Shown: piece after piece, positions 10,694-19,516 of the stretch
How positions within the stretch are numbered: the stretch's first letter is position 1
Layout of the letters: every line of letters begins with the position of its first letter
Assembly (NCBI GenBank): GCA_019456225.1
Contig: VRUI01000034.1
Location: 1 to 47,107, forward strand
Direction of reading: 5' to 3'
Source of the DNA: Planctomycetota bacterium
Lineage (GTDB): Bacteria > Planctomycetota > Phycisphaerae > Sedimentisphaerales > Anaerohalosphaeraceae
DNA: 47,107 bases
Notes under the pieces: generated by a model
The model's input: the letters and a program-made list of their open reading frames with translations, nothing else
Told to the model about the DNA's origin: nothing
Databases searched by the model: none
Made by a program: the position numbers and the translations under genes

Positions 10694-11362
10694 ATGAGAC
10701 AGAAAGGCAGTAAAAAATTAGTATTCTTGTTTTTGGCGCTATGTCTGTTTGCTCAGATATTTGCGTTTAAACGGTGCTTTGGTTCTGTCGCTCATGCTGC
10801 TGCGCCGACGAAAAAGGCTTCGGAGTATGAGATCAAGGCGGTTTATTTGTACAACTTTTTGCTGTTTGCCAGCTGGCCCGAGTCCGATGAAGAGGGTAAC
10901 GATGACGAGGGTAAAGTCGGCGATCTGTGCATTGGTATTGTCGGGAAAGATCCGTTCGGGAAAAGTTTTTCCGAGATCGAAGGCAAGGTTATCAAGTCGC
11001 TGAACAAAAGGCTTGTTGTCAAACGTTATGGCAGATATAAAAAAGGGCTTGGGCTGGAAGGATGCAAGCTGCTGTTTGTGTGTTCTTCGGAAAAGGGGAG
11101 TCTTTTAGAGATCATCAAGGAGCTTAAGGAGAGCAGGACGCTGACAATTGCCGACGTTGAGGGCTTTCTCAAGTATGGAGGGATGATAAACCTTGTGAAA
11201 GTAAAAAAGAAGATTCGCTGGGAGATCAATCGTACACCTCTAAAAAAGGCTAACATTCGGTTGAGTTCGCAATTGCTTCGCAGTGCGGTGAAGATCGTCG
11301 AGATTCCAAAGCTGTCTGAAAAGGACAAGGAAAGCGAGATTGCCAGGAGGACGAGGCGATGA
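10694..11362 (+). CDS. YfiR-family (DUF4154) periplasmic regulator
   Basis: The 222-residue exported protein has a signal peptide ending near VAHAAA, then the YfiR core: EYEIKAVYLYNFLLFASWP, GIVGKDPFG, GCKLLFVCSS, TIADVEGFLKYGGMINLV, and the C-terminal ANIRLSSQLLRSAVKIV. In Pseudomonas, YfiR is a periplasmic repressor that acts on the CHASE8-type sensor region of the diguanylate cyclase YfiN and responds to envelope redox state. The three mature-region cysteines (C79, C124, C130) could support redox control. It overlaps the next gene, a CHASE8 kinase, by four bases (ATGA), which argues strongly that the kinase is its partner. Confidence 0.88.
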   Translation: MRQKGSKKLVFLFLALCLFAQIFAFKRCFGSVAHAAAPTKKASEYEIKAVYLYNFLLFASWPESDEEGNDDEGKVGDLCIGIVGKDPFGKSFSEIEGKVIKSLNKRLVVKRYGRYKKGLGLEGCKLLFVCSSEKGSLLEIIKELKESRTLTIADVEGFLKYGGMINLVKVKKKIRWEINRTPLKKANIRLSSQLLRSAVKIVEIPKLSEKDKESEIARRTRR

Positions 11363-14300
11363 TAAAAATGCGCAATATGACAATCAGGAGTAAGCTGACA
11401 GTTATCATGATGGTTGTCAGTGCGGCAGCAGTAGCGCTTTCATGCGCGATTTTCATGGTATCTTCGTTTATTCTTCTTAAAATGGATCACCTTGATAAGG
11501 ACCATGTTCTGGCAGAGCTTACGTGCAGGAACAGCCAGGCTGCAATTATGTTTGATGTACCTGAAGATGCTGAGAAAATATTATCTTCGCTGGCTGCAGA
11601 TCCATCAATCGAGTTTGCGGCCATATATACGCCGGACGGAGAAGTGTTTGCGGTCTATAACAAGAATAGGGATGATGTGAGTATTGAAGCACCTCAGCTC
11701 GGTGAAGAGGGGCATGAATATTCAGGCGGTTATCTCAAGCTATTTCATCATATCCGTTTTGACGATAAAGTTATCGGTACGTTGTATTTGCTGGATAACC
11801 AGGAGGAGGTTTACGCGTCTTTCAGGTGGGATATGGTTACGCTTGGTATTGTGATGCTTATTACGCTGGCGAGTGCATATTTGATCGCCTTTAAACTTCA
11901 GACTGTTATATCCGGACCGATCCTTTCGCTCGCTGAAACGGCAGGGGCGATAAGCAAGACGGAAGATTATTCCATTCGTGCTATAAAACATGGAGGCGAC
12001 GAGGTCGGTGTGCTTATCGATTCGTTTAATTCGATGCTTAATGAGATCCAGGAGCGGGAAGATGCGCTCGCCGAAAGCGAAGCAAAATTCCGTTCGATCG
12101 TTGAAACGTCCAGTGACTGGATATGGGAAATTGACGCTGACGGGATATATATATATTCAAGTCCAAAGATAAAGGATCTGCTTGGATATGAACCGCAGGA
12201 AGTGCTGGGTAAGAGGCCTTTTGAGCTTATGACTCCTGATGAATCCGAAAGAATGATAGCTCACTTCACTGAATTATCAAAGAGAATCGAACCGTTCGAT
12301 AGTCTCGAAAATATAAACCTTCATAAAGACGGCAGACAGGTTATTCTTGAGACAAGTGCGGTGCCGATTTTTGACGAAAACGGCGAATTCTGCGGTTTCC
12401 GTGGAATTGATCGTGACATTACGGAACGCAAACGAGTTGAGGAGCAAATAGCAGTCCTGGCCAGATTTCCGGCAGAGAATCAGAGTCCTGTTCTTCGGAT
12501 ATGCAGAAACGGCAAACTTCTTTATGCCAACGATGCCAGCAAGCTCTTGTTGGACGAATGGAATTGTGCTGTTGGAGAACTTGTACCGGATTACTTACAG
12601 AGCAATGTGCATGACGCACTTTTGGGTAGACTGGAGCATAAAATCGAACTGGAGGTGGCAGGGAGAGTCTATTCTTTTCTGATCGCTCCGATTCCTGAAG
12701 CTGACTATGTGAATCTGTATGGGCGAGACATTACGGATCGCAAACGCTCCGAGGAGGCCCTAAAGATATCCGAGGCAAATTACCGTTCAATTTTTGATTC
12801 TGTAAACGACAGTATATTGATCCATGAGATCGATACCGGAAAAATAATCAATACCAACAGTCAGGCAGCGATGATGTTCGGCTATTCTCAAGAGGAATTC
12901 CAGGATATTACTATTGAGGATTTAAGTGTAATTGAAGAAAATTATACTCTCGATGAAGCGATGAAATGGATAAGAAAAGCAGGCGCTGGAGGTCCGCAGC
13001 TTTTCGAGTGGCACAGCAGGAATAAATATGACAGGGCCTTCTGGACCGAGATCAGTTTAAGGAGCGTGATTCTTGAAGGCAGGAAATGTTTGCTTGCACT
13101 TGTAAGAGATATAGATGAACGTAAGCGGGGCAAGGATGCTCTTGCATCGAGCGAGGCGAGGTTCCGTGCACTTGCCGAAAATGCCAACAGCAGTGTGATC
13201 TCATTAAACAATCGCGGACAGATAGTTTTCTGGAACCCGGCAGCTGAGAAAATGTTCGGCTATTCATCCGCCGAGGCGCTCAGTCAGTTGTTTTCGCTGA
13301 TCTTGTCCCAGCAGCATTATGAAGATTACAGTAACGATCTTGAGCAGATAAGGTTAACCGGTCAAAGCGGTTATACCAAAAAAATTGTTGAGTTTGTCGG
13401 CCTTAAGAAAGACGGTAGAGAATTTCCTATGGAGATGTCCCTTTCAAAGTGGAACACTCCGGAAGGTTTGTTTTTTACTGCAATGTTGACGGATATTACC
13501 GAACGAAAAGAAGCTGCCGATGCACTGCGTCTCGATGAGGCGCGTTTGCAGGTTCTCGTTGAGCTTAATCAGATGACAGATGTTACTGAAAAGGAGTTGG
13601 TTGACTTTGCTCTTGAGCAGACGATCCAGTTGACCAGCAGCAAGATCGGTTACATAGCGTTTTTGAACGAAGACGAAAGTGTTTTTAATATGTTCTCATG
13701 GTCAAAGGAGGTTATGGGGGAATGTATGCTGATGGAGGGTCCGGTTAGCGGGATGGGACTTGTGGGCGAGGCAGTGCGTCAGAGAAGGCCTATCATTTCG
13801 AACGATTACCAGGGGAATGAGCCGTTGAAGAAAGGGTATCCTGAGGGGCATGTGCGTATTGAGCGTCATATGAATATACCGGTGTTTGACGGCAGCAAGA
13901 TCATCGCTGTCGCAGGTGTCGGTAACAAGGAAGATGTTTATAACGATTCGGATGTGCGTCAGTTGACGCTGCTTATGAATGGGATGTGGCGGATTATACA
14001 GCGGAATAAAACCGAGGAGGAGCGAAAGGTTTTGCTTAAGACGCTCGCCTCAAAAAATGAAGAGCTTGAGAGCATTGTTTATACCGCTTCGCACGATCTG
14101 AGGTCTCCGCTGGTTAACATTGACGGATTCAGTTCTGAGCTTGCGTTGAGTTGTCAGGAAGTAACAGAGACGCTTATGCATACTCATCTTCCCGATAGCA
14201 TAGAGCATTCGCTACTGACGATATTGAACGAGGATATCCCCGCTTCGCTAAAATATATTCGTACAAGTGCCACTAAGATGGATATGCTTATGCGTGGGCT

Positions 14301-14787
14301 GCTCAAGCTGTCGAGGCTTGGAAGGGAGGCGACTGAAATTGAGACGCTGAATATGAACGAATTGATCGGCAATATCTGCCTCGGAATGCAGCATCAGATC
14401 AAAAAGCAGCATGTAGAACTTGTCATAGGCCCGTTGCCTGAGTGCCTTGGGGATAAAAGCCAGATAAGCCAGGTGTTTACGAACCTGCTCGATAATGCGA
14501 TCAAATATCTGGATCCGGCAAAGAAAGGAAAAATCCAGGTAAGCGGCGAGTCGCAGGCCGGCGAAAGTATTTACTCGGTAAGCGATAATGGCGTTGGTAT
14601 TGATCAGGAGTGTCATCATAAGATATTCGAGATATTCCATCGTCTGGACCCGGAAGGGACGGTAAGAGGCGAGGGGATCGGCCTTACGATAGTCAAAAGG
14701 ATCATTGATCGGCATAACGGCAGGATGTGGGTGGAATCTTCGGTCGGTGAAGGAACGACATTTCATGTGGCATTGCGTAATGAATAG
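11359..14787 (+). CDS. CHASE8-HAMP-multi-PAS-GAF sensor histidine kinase
   Basis: The order over 1142 residues is: membrane helix (about 12-37), CHASE8-like periplasmic domain (38-150), second helix (155-178), HAMP (180-236), PAS (240-360), a weak PAS-like domain (360-470), PAS (475-595), PAS (597-725), GAF (730-890), then the kinase core. The phosphoacceptor is H912 in SHDLRSPL; the N box (NLLDNAIKY), G1 (DNGVGI), F (IFEIFHRL) and G2 (GEGIGLTIVKR) boxes are all intact. There is no receiver domain and no response regulator beside it, so its output partner lies elsewhere. It would read envelope state through YfiR and the TonB receptor encoded upstream (inference). Its stop codon TAG overlaps a heptanucleotide repeat tract. 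Confidence 0.92.
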   Translation: MIKMRNMTIRSKLTVIMMVVSAAAVALSCAIFMVSSFILLKMDHLDKDHVLAELTCRNSQAAIMFDVPEDAEKILSSLAADPSIEFAAIYTPDGEVFAVYNKNRDDVSIEAPQLGEEGHEYSGGYLKLFHHIRFDDKVIGTLYLLDNQEEVYASFRWDMVTLGIVMLITLASAYLIAFKLQTVISGPILSLAETAGAISKTEDYSIRAIKHGGDEVGVLIDSFNSMLNEIQEREDALAESEAKFRSIVETSSDWIWEIDADGIYIYSSPKIKDLLGYEPQEVLGKRPFELMTPDESERMIAHFTELSKRIEPFDSLENINLHKDGRQVILETSAVPIFDENGEFCGFRGIDRDITERKRVEEQIAVLARFPAENQSPVLRICRNGKLLYANDASKLLLDEWNCAVGELVPDYLQSNVHDALLGRLEHKIELEVAGRVYSFLIAPIPEADYVNLYGRDITDRKRSEEALKISEANYRSIFDSVNDSILIHEIDTGKIINTNSQAAMMFGYSQEEFQDITIEDLSVIEENYTLDEAMKWIRKAGAGGPQLFEWHSRNKYDRAFWTEISLRSVILEGRKCLLALVRDIDERKRGKDALASSEARFRALAENANSSVISLNNRGQIVFWNPAAEKMFGYSSAEALSQLFSLILSQQHYEDYSNDLEQIRLTGQSGYTKKIVEFVGLKKDGREFPMEMSLSKWNTPEGLFFTAMLTDITERKEAADALRLDEARLQVLVELNQMTDVTEKELVDFALEQTIQLTSSKIGYIAFLNEDESVFNMFSWSKEVMGECMLMEGPVSGMGLVGEAVRQRRPIISNDYQGNEPLKKGYPEGHVRIERHMNIPVFDGSKIIAVAGVGNKEDVYNDSDVRQLTLLMNGMWRIIQRNKTEEERKVLLKTLASKNEELESIVYTASHDLRSPLVNIDGFSSELALSCQEVTETLMHTHLPDSIEHSLLTILNEDIPASLKYIRTSATKMDMLMRGLLKLSRLGREATEIETLNMNELIGNICLGMQHQIKKQHVELVIGPLPECLGDKSQISQVFTNLLDNAIKYLDPAKKGKIQVSGESQAGESIYSVSDNGVGIDQECHHKIFEIFHRLDPEGTVRGEGIGLTIVKRIIDRHNGRMWVESSVGEGTTFHVALRNE

Positions 14788-14827
14788 CGATTAGCGATTA
14801 GCAATTAGCGATTTGTGATTTGTGGTT
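14786..14827. repeat. Heptanucleotide tandem repeat (AGCGATT type), six units
   Basis: Units in register: AGCGATT, AGCGATT, AGCAATT, AGCGATT, TGTGATT, TGTGGTT. The first unit begins inside the kinase stop codon. Confidence 0.85.
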
Positions 14828-14893
14828 GAAATCTGATGCAGCATCTTGTATTATATGGCATTATGGTTTATTGAGTTTTTATGGAGATTTGTA

Positions 14894-15103
14894 ATGCCAT
14901 TATTTGAATATAAGTGCCGAAAGTGTGATGCTGTGACTGAGTTTCTGGAATCGGCTGAGACTAAAAAGAAACATGCCTGTGAGAAATGCGGAAGCGCGGA
15001 TATGTCGAAGATGTTTTCGACTTTTGCCCCTTTGGTGAAAGACAGGGCTCCGGGCGGTAAATGTGACAGCTGTCCCGAACACAAATGTCCTTATTCAAAC
15101 TGA
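14894..15103 (+). CDS. FmdB-type zinc ribbon protein
   Basis: The ATG at 14894 follows GGAG at 8 bases and gives 69 residues beginning MPLFEYKCRKCD, the usual FmdB-family start. Two CxxC pairs (CRKC, CEKC) form the zinc ribbon, with an acidic/serine-rich stretch between (TEFLESAETKKK). A C-terminal CDSCPEHKCPY adds three further cysteines that may make a second site. These small cytoplasmic proteins are called putative regulatory proteins after FmdB, but their function is not established. It sits between the kinase gene and the carbonic anhydrase gene on the same strand. Confidence 0.85.
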   Translation: MPLFEYKCRKCDAVTEFLESAETKKKHACEKCGSADMSKMFSTFAPLVKDRAPGGKCDSCPEHKCPYSN

Positions 15104-15122
15104 CCTGGCGGCCAGCTTGGAA

Positions 15123-15157
15123 TGTATAATGTCTATTGTATAATGTATAATGAAGAA
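15123..15157. repeat. Heptanucleotide tandem repeat (TGTATAA type), five units
   Basis: Units in register: TGTATAA, TGTCTAT, TGTATAA, TGTATAA, TGAAGAA. It occupies most of the gap between the FmdB-type gene and the carbonic anhydrase gene. Confidence 0.75.
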
Positions 15158-15180
15158 TTTTGAGTTTGGAATTTGATGCT

Positions 15181-15741
15181 ATGATCAGTGCTAATCCTAA
15201 TGGTGATGTTCCGCAGATCGATGGTGGTGCTTTTATTGATCCTACCGCGCGGATAATCGGTAATGTTTATATTGCTTGCGGTTGTTATGTTGGTCCATAT
15301 GCCGTTGTTCGGGCCGATGAGGTTGGGGCCGATGGTAAAGTTGCCCCGGTTTGCATTGGCGAAGATACTAATGTTCAGGATGGCGTTATTGTTCATGCGA
15401 TTGCCGGTACGAAGGTTACGATAGGGCGTCGGTGCTCTATCGCTCATGGTGCGGTCATTCACGGGCCGTGTACTATCGGTGATGGTTCTTTTGTTGGTTT
15501 TAAAGCGGTTGTTTACAGTTCGACTCTTGCGTCGGAGGTTTTTGTCGGTACGTCGGCAGTTGTTCAGGGTGTCGAGCTTGGGCAAGGCAGTCTTGTTGCA
15601 CCGGCTGCCGCGATCCTTTCGGAATATGATGTTATGCATTCTACCGGTAAGATCACTTCGGGTGAGAGAGGCTTTATGAATAGTGTAGTAGAGATCAATC
15701 TCTCGCTGGTAAAAGGCTACAAATCAGCGATTAGCGATTAG
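15181..15741 (+). CDS. Gamma-class carbonic anhydrase (Cam-like, left-handed beta-helix)
   Basis: The 186-residue protein is a hexapeptide-repeat beta-helix closely patterned on Methanosarcina Cam: NVQDGVIVHAI, SIAHGAVIHGP, DGSFVGFKAVVY and a terminal helix FMNSVVEINLSLVKGYKSA. The three metal-ligand histidines are present at H72, H89 and H94, with the family's five-residue step between the last two. It should catalyse CO2 hydration as a trimer with zinc or iron at subunit interfaces. The start is uncertain: an in-frame TTG at 15160 would add seven residues. The last codons (AISD, TAG) are made from the AGCGATT repeat that begins at 15726, so the C-terminal tail is repeat-derived. Confidence 0.85.
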   Translation: MISANPNGDVPQIDGGAFIDPTARIIGNVYIACGCYVGPYAVVRADEVGADGKVAPVCIGEDTNVQDGVIVHAIAGTKVTIGRRCSIAHGAVIHGPCTIGDGSFVGFKAVVYSSTLASEVFVGTSAVVQGVELGQGSLVAPAAAILSEYDVMHSTGKITSGERGFMNSVVEINLSLVKGYKSAISD

Positions 15742-15760
15742 CAATTAGCAATTAGCAATT
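15726..15760. repeat. Heptanucleotide tandem repeat (AGCGATT/AGCAATT), five units
   Basis: Units: AGCGATT, AGCGATT, AGCAATT, AGCAATT, AGCAATT. It is the same family as the tract at 14786 and supplies the carbonic anhydrase stop codon at 15739-15741. Confidence 0.85.
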
Positions 15761-15804
15761 ATACTACTTCTAATAAATAAACATGCGTCAATGTTTTGTG
15801 GCAG

Positions 15805-16449
15805 TTATTTTACGCTTTGCATTACTCTTGTTTCCGAGCCTTCCAGAAGGCGTTTAATGTTTTCGGCGTGGCGGACTACAACGAGTATCGGCATTAACAG
15901 TGCGACGATCAGCAACGGCCAGAGGTTTGAAAACTTCCAGGACTCTGCGACGATTATCGTGATGAAAAGTATTACAGGGAAGACGGCAGCTGCCAGGATC
16001 GAAGCGAGCGAAATGTACTTCCAGAGCAAAACTGCGAGTGCCCATACGGCGAAGGTGATGATTCCGGGGATCGTGTAATATGGGAAAAGACCCAGGACCA
16101 TTCCAAGGCTTGTGGCGACTCCCTTGCCGCCTTTGAATTTCAGGTATACCGGAAAAATGTGCCCTGAGATCGCTGCGCATCCGACGGCAAGCCATAGCCA
16201 TAGCATCGATGCTGTGGGTTGATCGGCGATCTGCGTTTTGGCGATCAGCATCGGTATAAGCCCTTTGAGGGCGTCGAGTATCATGCAGATAATTCCCCAT
16301 TTCCTACCGAGCACACGCCCGGTGTTAGTGGCGCCGATATTGCCCGAACCGATTTCGCGAAGATCCTTTCCGTGGTACCTTGCAATCAGGAATCCGAAAG
16401 GGACGGCTCCGAGCAGATACGCAAAAACGATCAAAAAAATAAATAACAT
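15805..16449 (-). CDS. plsY: Acyl-phosphate:glycerol-3-phosphate acyltransferase PlsY
   Basis: The 214-residue integral membrane protein transfers the acyl group from acyl-phosphate to glycerol 3-phosphate, the first step of phospholipid synthesis. All three PlsY motifs are visible: GSGNIGATN (about 34-42), GHIFPVYLKFKGGKGVAT (about 96-113) and RHAENIKRLLEGSE near the C-terminus. The length is normal. The start codon overlaps the stop codon of the upstream glycosyltransferase by one base (TAATG), indicating translational coupling; it is the last gene of the envelope operon. Confidence 0.95.
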   Translation of the reverse strand: MLFIFLIVFAYLLGAVPFGFLIARYHGKDLREIGSGNIGATNTGRVLGRKWGIICMILDALKGLIPMLIAKTQIADQPTASMLWLWLAVGCAAISGHIFPVYLKFKGGKGVATSLGMVLGLFPYYTIPGIITFAVWALAVLLWKYISLASILAAAVFPVILFITIIVAESWKFSNLWPLLIVALLMPILVVVRHAENIKRLLEGSETRVMQSVK

Positions 16450-17630
16450 TATTTATCTCTCCTGGTAATTATCTCTTTATAAAGTTCTATCATTTCGCGG
16501 CTGTGGCGTTTTATCGAAATACTGCCTTGCAGGTTATCGTCTTCGATAGCCGTTGATGCCGCCTGGATATTTTCCTTTATCGCGAAATATTTCATTGCTT
16601 CGGCCAGAGACTCTGCGTCGCTGCCGTCTGCGATTATCTTTCCGTGCCTGTTGTTTTCATAAGCCTCACAAGCTCCGTTAAAACGTGTCGTTATCGCAGG
16701 TTTCCCCGCGATGAGTCCTTCGAGAATAAAACGCGAACACGGGTCATAAAAACTCGGCAAAACCACAACGTCACTTGCTGCCAGGGCTTGCGGCATATTA
16801 CTTACTGCCCCGGCAAAAAGAACATTTTTGCTGATACCGTCGCTTTCGGCTAGCGTTTTATATCGGGCAATTTTTCCGTTTCCGGCGACTACTACAAAAA
16901 CATTGTGGCCGATCCCGCCGGACTTTAATATTCTAACAGCCTTTAGCAGTGAGGGCAAGCCTTTCAGGCGGAAGTTATTTGCCCCGAAGAGGAAAATGAC
17001 CGCTTTGGATGGGTTGGCGGCATTTAAATCATTTAACCAGTTATTTCGCAACTTATCTGATTCTATCGGATTTGAGATAATCTCAGTGTTTACGGCGTTT
17101 GCGATGACCTTGATACGTTCGCCGGCGATGTCGTAGTGGCGTTTGAATTGGTCGGCGACGTACTGGGAAAGAGCGGCGATGATCGTGTTGTTTTTCGCTG
17201 AGCAGAGATGTTTTTCCGCTCGTACCATTGCGTATCTCTTGAAATTTGTAAAGTGGGTCGCCTTTTTGAAATTCCGTACAAATGGGTTCGAATAGGTGTC
17301 TGCGTTTCTGATCATCGCTTCAAGGTAGCTGCCTCCGCGAGGCTGATAGATGTCGGCAAAGTCGAACGGCAGGGTGCTGTGGATGATGTCGTAGTCGTTT
17401 TCGCAGAGATGTTTTTTTAACGCTTCGCCAAAGACCTTTAGCGGTGTGCGTTTGCCCGGATAATTTTCGCAAAGTACCTTGATATTATCCGAATCGCCGC
17501 TACCCTTTGCCGCAAGTATCGTCACGTCGATGCCATCGGCGGAAAGCTGGGCGGAAAGTTCGCTAACCGACCGTTCGGCGCCGCCGAGGGAAACATCAAC
17601 ACGTTCAATTATAATCGCTGTCTTTATCAT
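16449..17630 (-). CDS. GT4 glycosyltransferase, WaaG-like
   Basis: The 393-residue GT-B enzyme begins with the GGAERSV donor-site loop (about 16-22) and carries the C-terminal nucleotide-sugar site with E in PSFYDPCSRFILEGLIAGKP. Elements such as YQPRGGSYLEAMIR, AEKHL and LSQYVADQFKRHY resemble WaaG/RfaG, the lipopolysaccharide core glucosyltransferase. It would add a hexose to the inner core at the cytoplasmic face of the inner membrane. It lies two bases after the WaaP-like kinase gene. The exact sugar donor is not certain. Confidence 0.88.
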   Translation of the reverse strand: MIKTAIIIERVDVSLGGAERSVSELSAQLSADGIDVTILAAKGSGDSDNIKVLCENYPGKRTPLKVFGEALKKHLCENDYDIIHSTLPFDFADIYQPRGGSYLEAMIRNADTYSNPFVRNFKKATHFTNFKRYAMVRAEKHLCSAKNNTIIAALSQYVADQFKRHYDIAGERIKVIANAVNTEIISNPIESDKLRNNWLNDLNAANPSKAVIFLFGANNFRLKGLPSLLKAVRILKSGGIGHNVFVVVAGNGKIARYKTLAESDGISKNVLFAGAVSNMPQALAASDVVVLPSFYDPCSRFILEGLIAGKPAITTRFNGACEAYENNRHGKIIADGSDAESLAEAMKYFAIKENIQAASTAIEDDNLQGSISIKRHSREMIELYKEIITRRDK

Positions 17631-17632
17631 TA

Positions 17633-18487
17633 TTATTTCGCAAACGGGACTTCTCTGTCGTGTTTAATATCGTGCATCGCTACACGCCATGCTTTTCGTT
17701 TAACCTTTCGCAAAAACTCCCTGTCGCTTTCGTCGGGTCTGTCCTTGCCGCGATACCGCAGGAAAAATCTTAACCGGTCGGCTTGCGAGATGAGATCGCC
17801 CGGCGATGAGTAGTGCAGCTGGGTGATGTCTTTTATGCGGTACCTCTCGGAGGAAAAACCCGGTTTAAAGCTTCTGTGCATGTCGATCAGGCAGAAATCC
17901 TTTTTGTCGACGAAGAAAATATGGCATAGATAGTAATCGCGGTGGCGGTATCCGGTGTCGTGGAATTTTCGGGTAAAGTCGGCGAGTTTGTTTATGAATT
18001 CGCACCGCAGTTTATGTCGTGACGGGAAATTGATGTCATAGAAATATTCCGGGAGTTTTTCTTCCAGCGATATGCCGCCTTCGACGTTTTCCATGAAGAT
18101 GAAACTTCGCTTGGCGAATATACTGCCCCATTGGCTGCCGTATGCTACTGTTTTCGGTGTGTCGATGCCTGCCGGTTTTAATTCGTATGTCGGAAGGCGG
18201 TCGTAATCTGCAGTGCTTGCTTTATTCTTTCTGCTGATCCAGTTCTTTAGCTGCGTGGACTTAGGAACGTGATTATACCGCTTCAGGAAAAGCGTCTTGC
18301 CCGTATCGGCAAGATCGAACTTCAGCCTGCTGCGGTGTTTTGCCATGTTGCTTTTGTGGAGGTTTTCGTCGCCCTGGAAATTGAATACCGCGTCTATTGA
18401 AGTAAGCCCAAGTTTACGGAACGAGTCTGCGTAGTCGGTGTCGACGAAAAAACCATCTTCAAATTTGATGAAATTGTTTTCGCTCAT
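17633..18487 (-). CDS. Lipopolysaccharide core kinase, WaaP/InaA family
   Basis: The 284-residue protein has the kinase-like fold of WaaP: a lysine-bearing strand in KTLFLKRYNHVPKS, the glutamate in FMENVEGG, the catalytic loop GYRHRDYYLCHIFF and the metal-site aspartate in DFCLIDMHR. WaaP-type enzymes phosphorylate core heptose (or Kdo) and tighten the outer membrane through divalent-cation bridges. It starts four bases inside the end of the heptosyltransferase gene (ATGA overlap) and is followed by the WaaG-like gene, the usual core-operon company. Confidence 0.9.
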   Translation of the reverse strand: MSENNFIKFEDGFFVDTDYADSFRKLGLTSIDAVFNFQGDENLHKSNMAKHRSRLKFDLADTGKTLFLKRYNHVPKSTQLKNWISRKNKASTADYDRLPTYELKPAGIDTPKTVAYGSQWGSIFAKRSFIFMENVEGGISLEEKLPEYFYDINFPSRHKLRCEFINKLADFTRKFHDTGYRHRDYYLCHIFFVDKKDFCLIDMHRSFKPGFSSERYRIKDITQLHYSSPGDLISQADRLRFFLRYRGKDRPDESDREFLRKVKRKAWRVAMHDIKHDREVPFAK

Positions 18488-19512
18488 ACGCAGCCTTTAC
18501 CGATCAGTTTTTCGACATTTTCCATTACCTTGTCGACGGTTATCGATTCCATGCAAATGTGATTTTTCTGGAAGCAATGTGGTTTTTCGCACGGCAGACA
18601 GTCGGCGGTTCCGACGATCTGGATTTCGTCCTGATAGCTGGTATGCGTCCATTGGGGGTCGTTTGGTCCGAACAGCGTAATCAGTTTTCGCTGTAGTGCG
18701 ATAGCGATATGCCTCGGTCCTGTGTCGTTTGTTATCATGAGGTCGCAGGCGGCGAAGACGGCTTTTAGCTGTCCCAGTGGAAGTTTGAATTCGCCGAGGT
18801 TGACGGCTTCGGCGGCAATGGAGCAGATCGCTTTGGCGGTTTTAAGCTCTTCTTCGTTCGGAGCGACAGAAACGAGTACCTGTGCATTGTATTTTTCTTT
18901 CAGAAGATTTGCGGTTTCACCGTATCTCTCTGCGGGCCAGCATTTACTCGGTCCGAACGCTCCGCCGGGTACCAGAATTACGACCGGTCCTTCTGCGCTG
19001 ATTATGTTTTTGATCCTGAGGTCTGCGGTACTGGCGGCCTCCCGGTTGACAGACAGTTCAAGATTTCTGTTCTGTATTTCGCAGCCGAGGGTTTCGGCGA
19101 TCTTTAAATAGTAATCGACCATCGGGGCGGGTCTGAATGTGCCGTCGGGATTTTTTTGCGGGGTGATACTGTCGGTTAGCAGCCAACTGCGTCTGTCCCG
19201 TCCATATCCGATACGTTTTTTTATCCCTGCAAGAAAAACCGCGAGCGCACAACTGAAAGAGTTCTTGAAAAGTATCGCGTCTGTGAAATCAGCTTTTCTA
19301 AGCCTGACGGCAAGAGCGAAAGGACCGCCTGCTGCCTTGATCCATTGGTCGTTAAAAATCCCGTCGGAAAGAACTGCCTTGACCGGGGCGTTGCCAAGAA
19401 AGCAAATCTCGGCGTCTTTGTATTTTTGGCGTATTGCCCTCAGTGCCGGAGTTGACATGACCGCGTCGCCAAGCGGCGAAGGAAGCCAGATAAGTATTCT
19501 CTGACTTTTCAT
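18484..19512 (-). CDS. waaF: ADP-heptose:LPS heptosyltransferase II (GT9)
   Basis: The 342-residue GT9 enzyme shows ILIWLPSPLGDAVMSTPALRAI at the N-terminus, LVPGGAFGPSKCWPAERY in the middle, and the donor site MITNDTGPRHIAIAL followed by TLFGPNDPQWTHT. Members transfer L-glycero-D-manno-heptose from ADP-heptose to the growing inner core. The GPSK-W-P-RY pattern favours WaaF over WaaC. It follows gmhB by four bases and overlaps the kinase gene. It indicates a heptose-containing lipopolysaccharide in this organism. Confidence 0.9.
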   Translation of the reverse strand: MKSQRILIWLPSPLGDAVMSTPALRAIRQKYKDAEICFLGNAPVKAVLSDGIFNDQWIKAAGGPFALAVRLRKADFTDAILFKNSFSCALAVFLAGIKKRIGYGRDRRSWLLTDSITPQKNPDGTFRPAPMVDYYLKIAETLGCEIQNRNLELSVNREAASTADLRIKNIISAEGPVVILVPGGAFGPSKCWPAERYGETANLLKEKYNAQVLVSVAPNEEELKTAKAICSIAAEAVNLGEFKLPLGQLKAVFAACDLMITNDTGPRHIAIALQRKLITLFGPNDPQWTHTSYQDEIQIVGTADCLPCEKPHCFQKNHICMESITVDKVMENVEKLIGKGCV

Positions 19513-19516
19513 GGGG

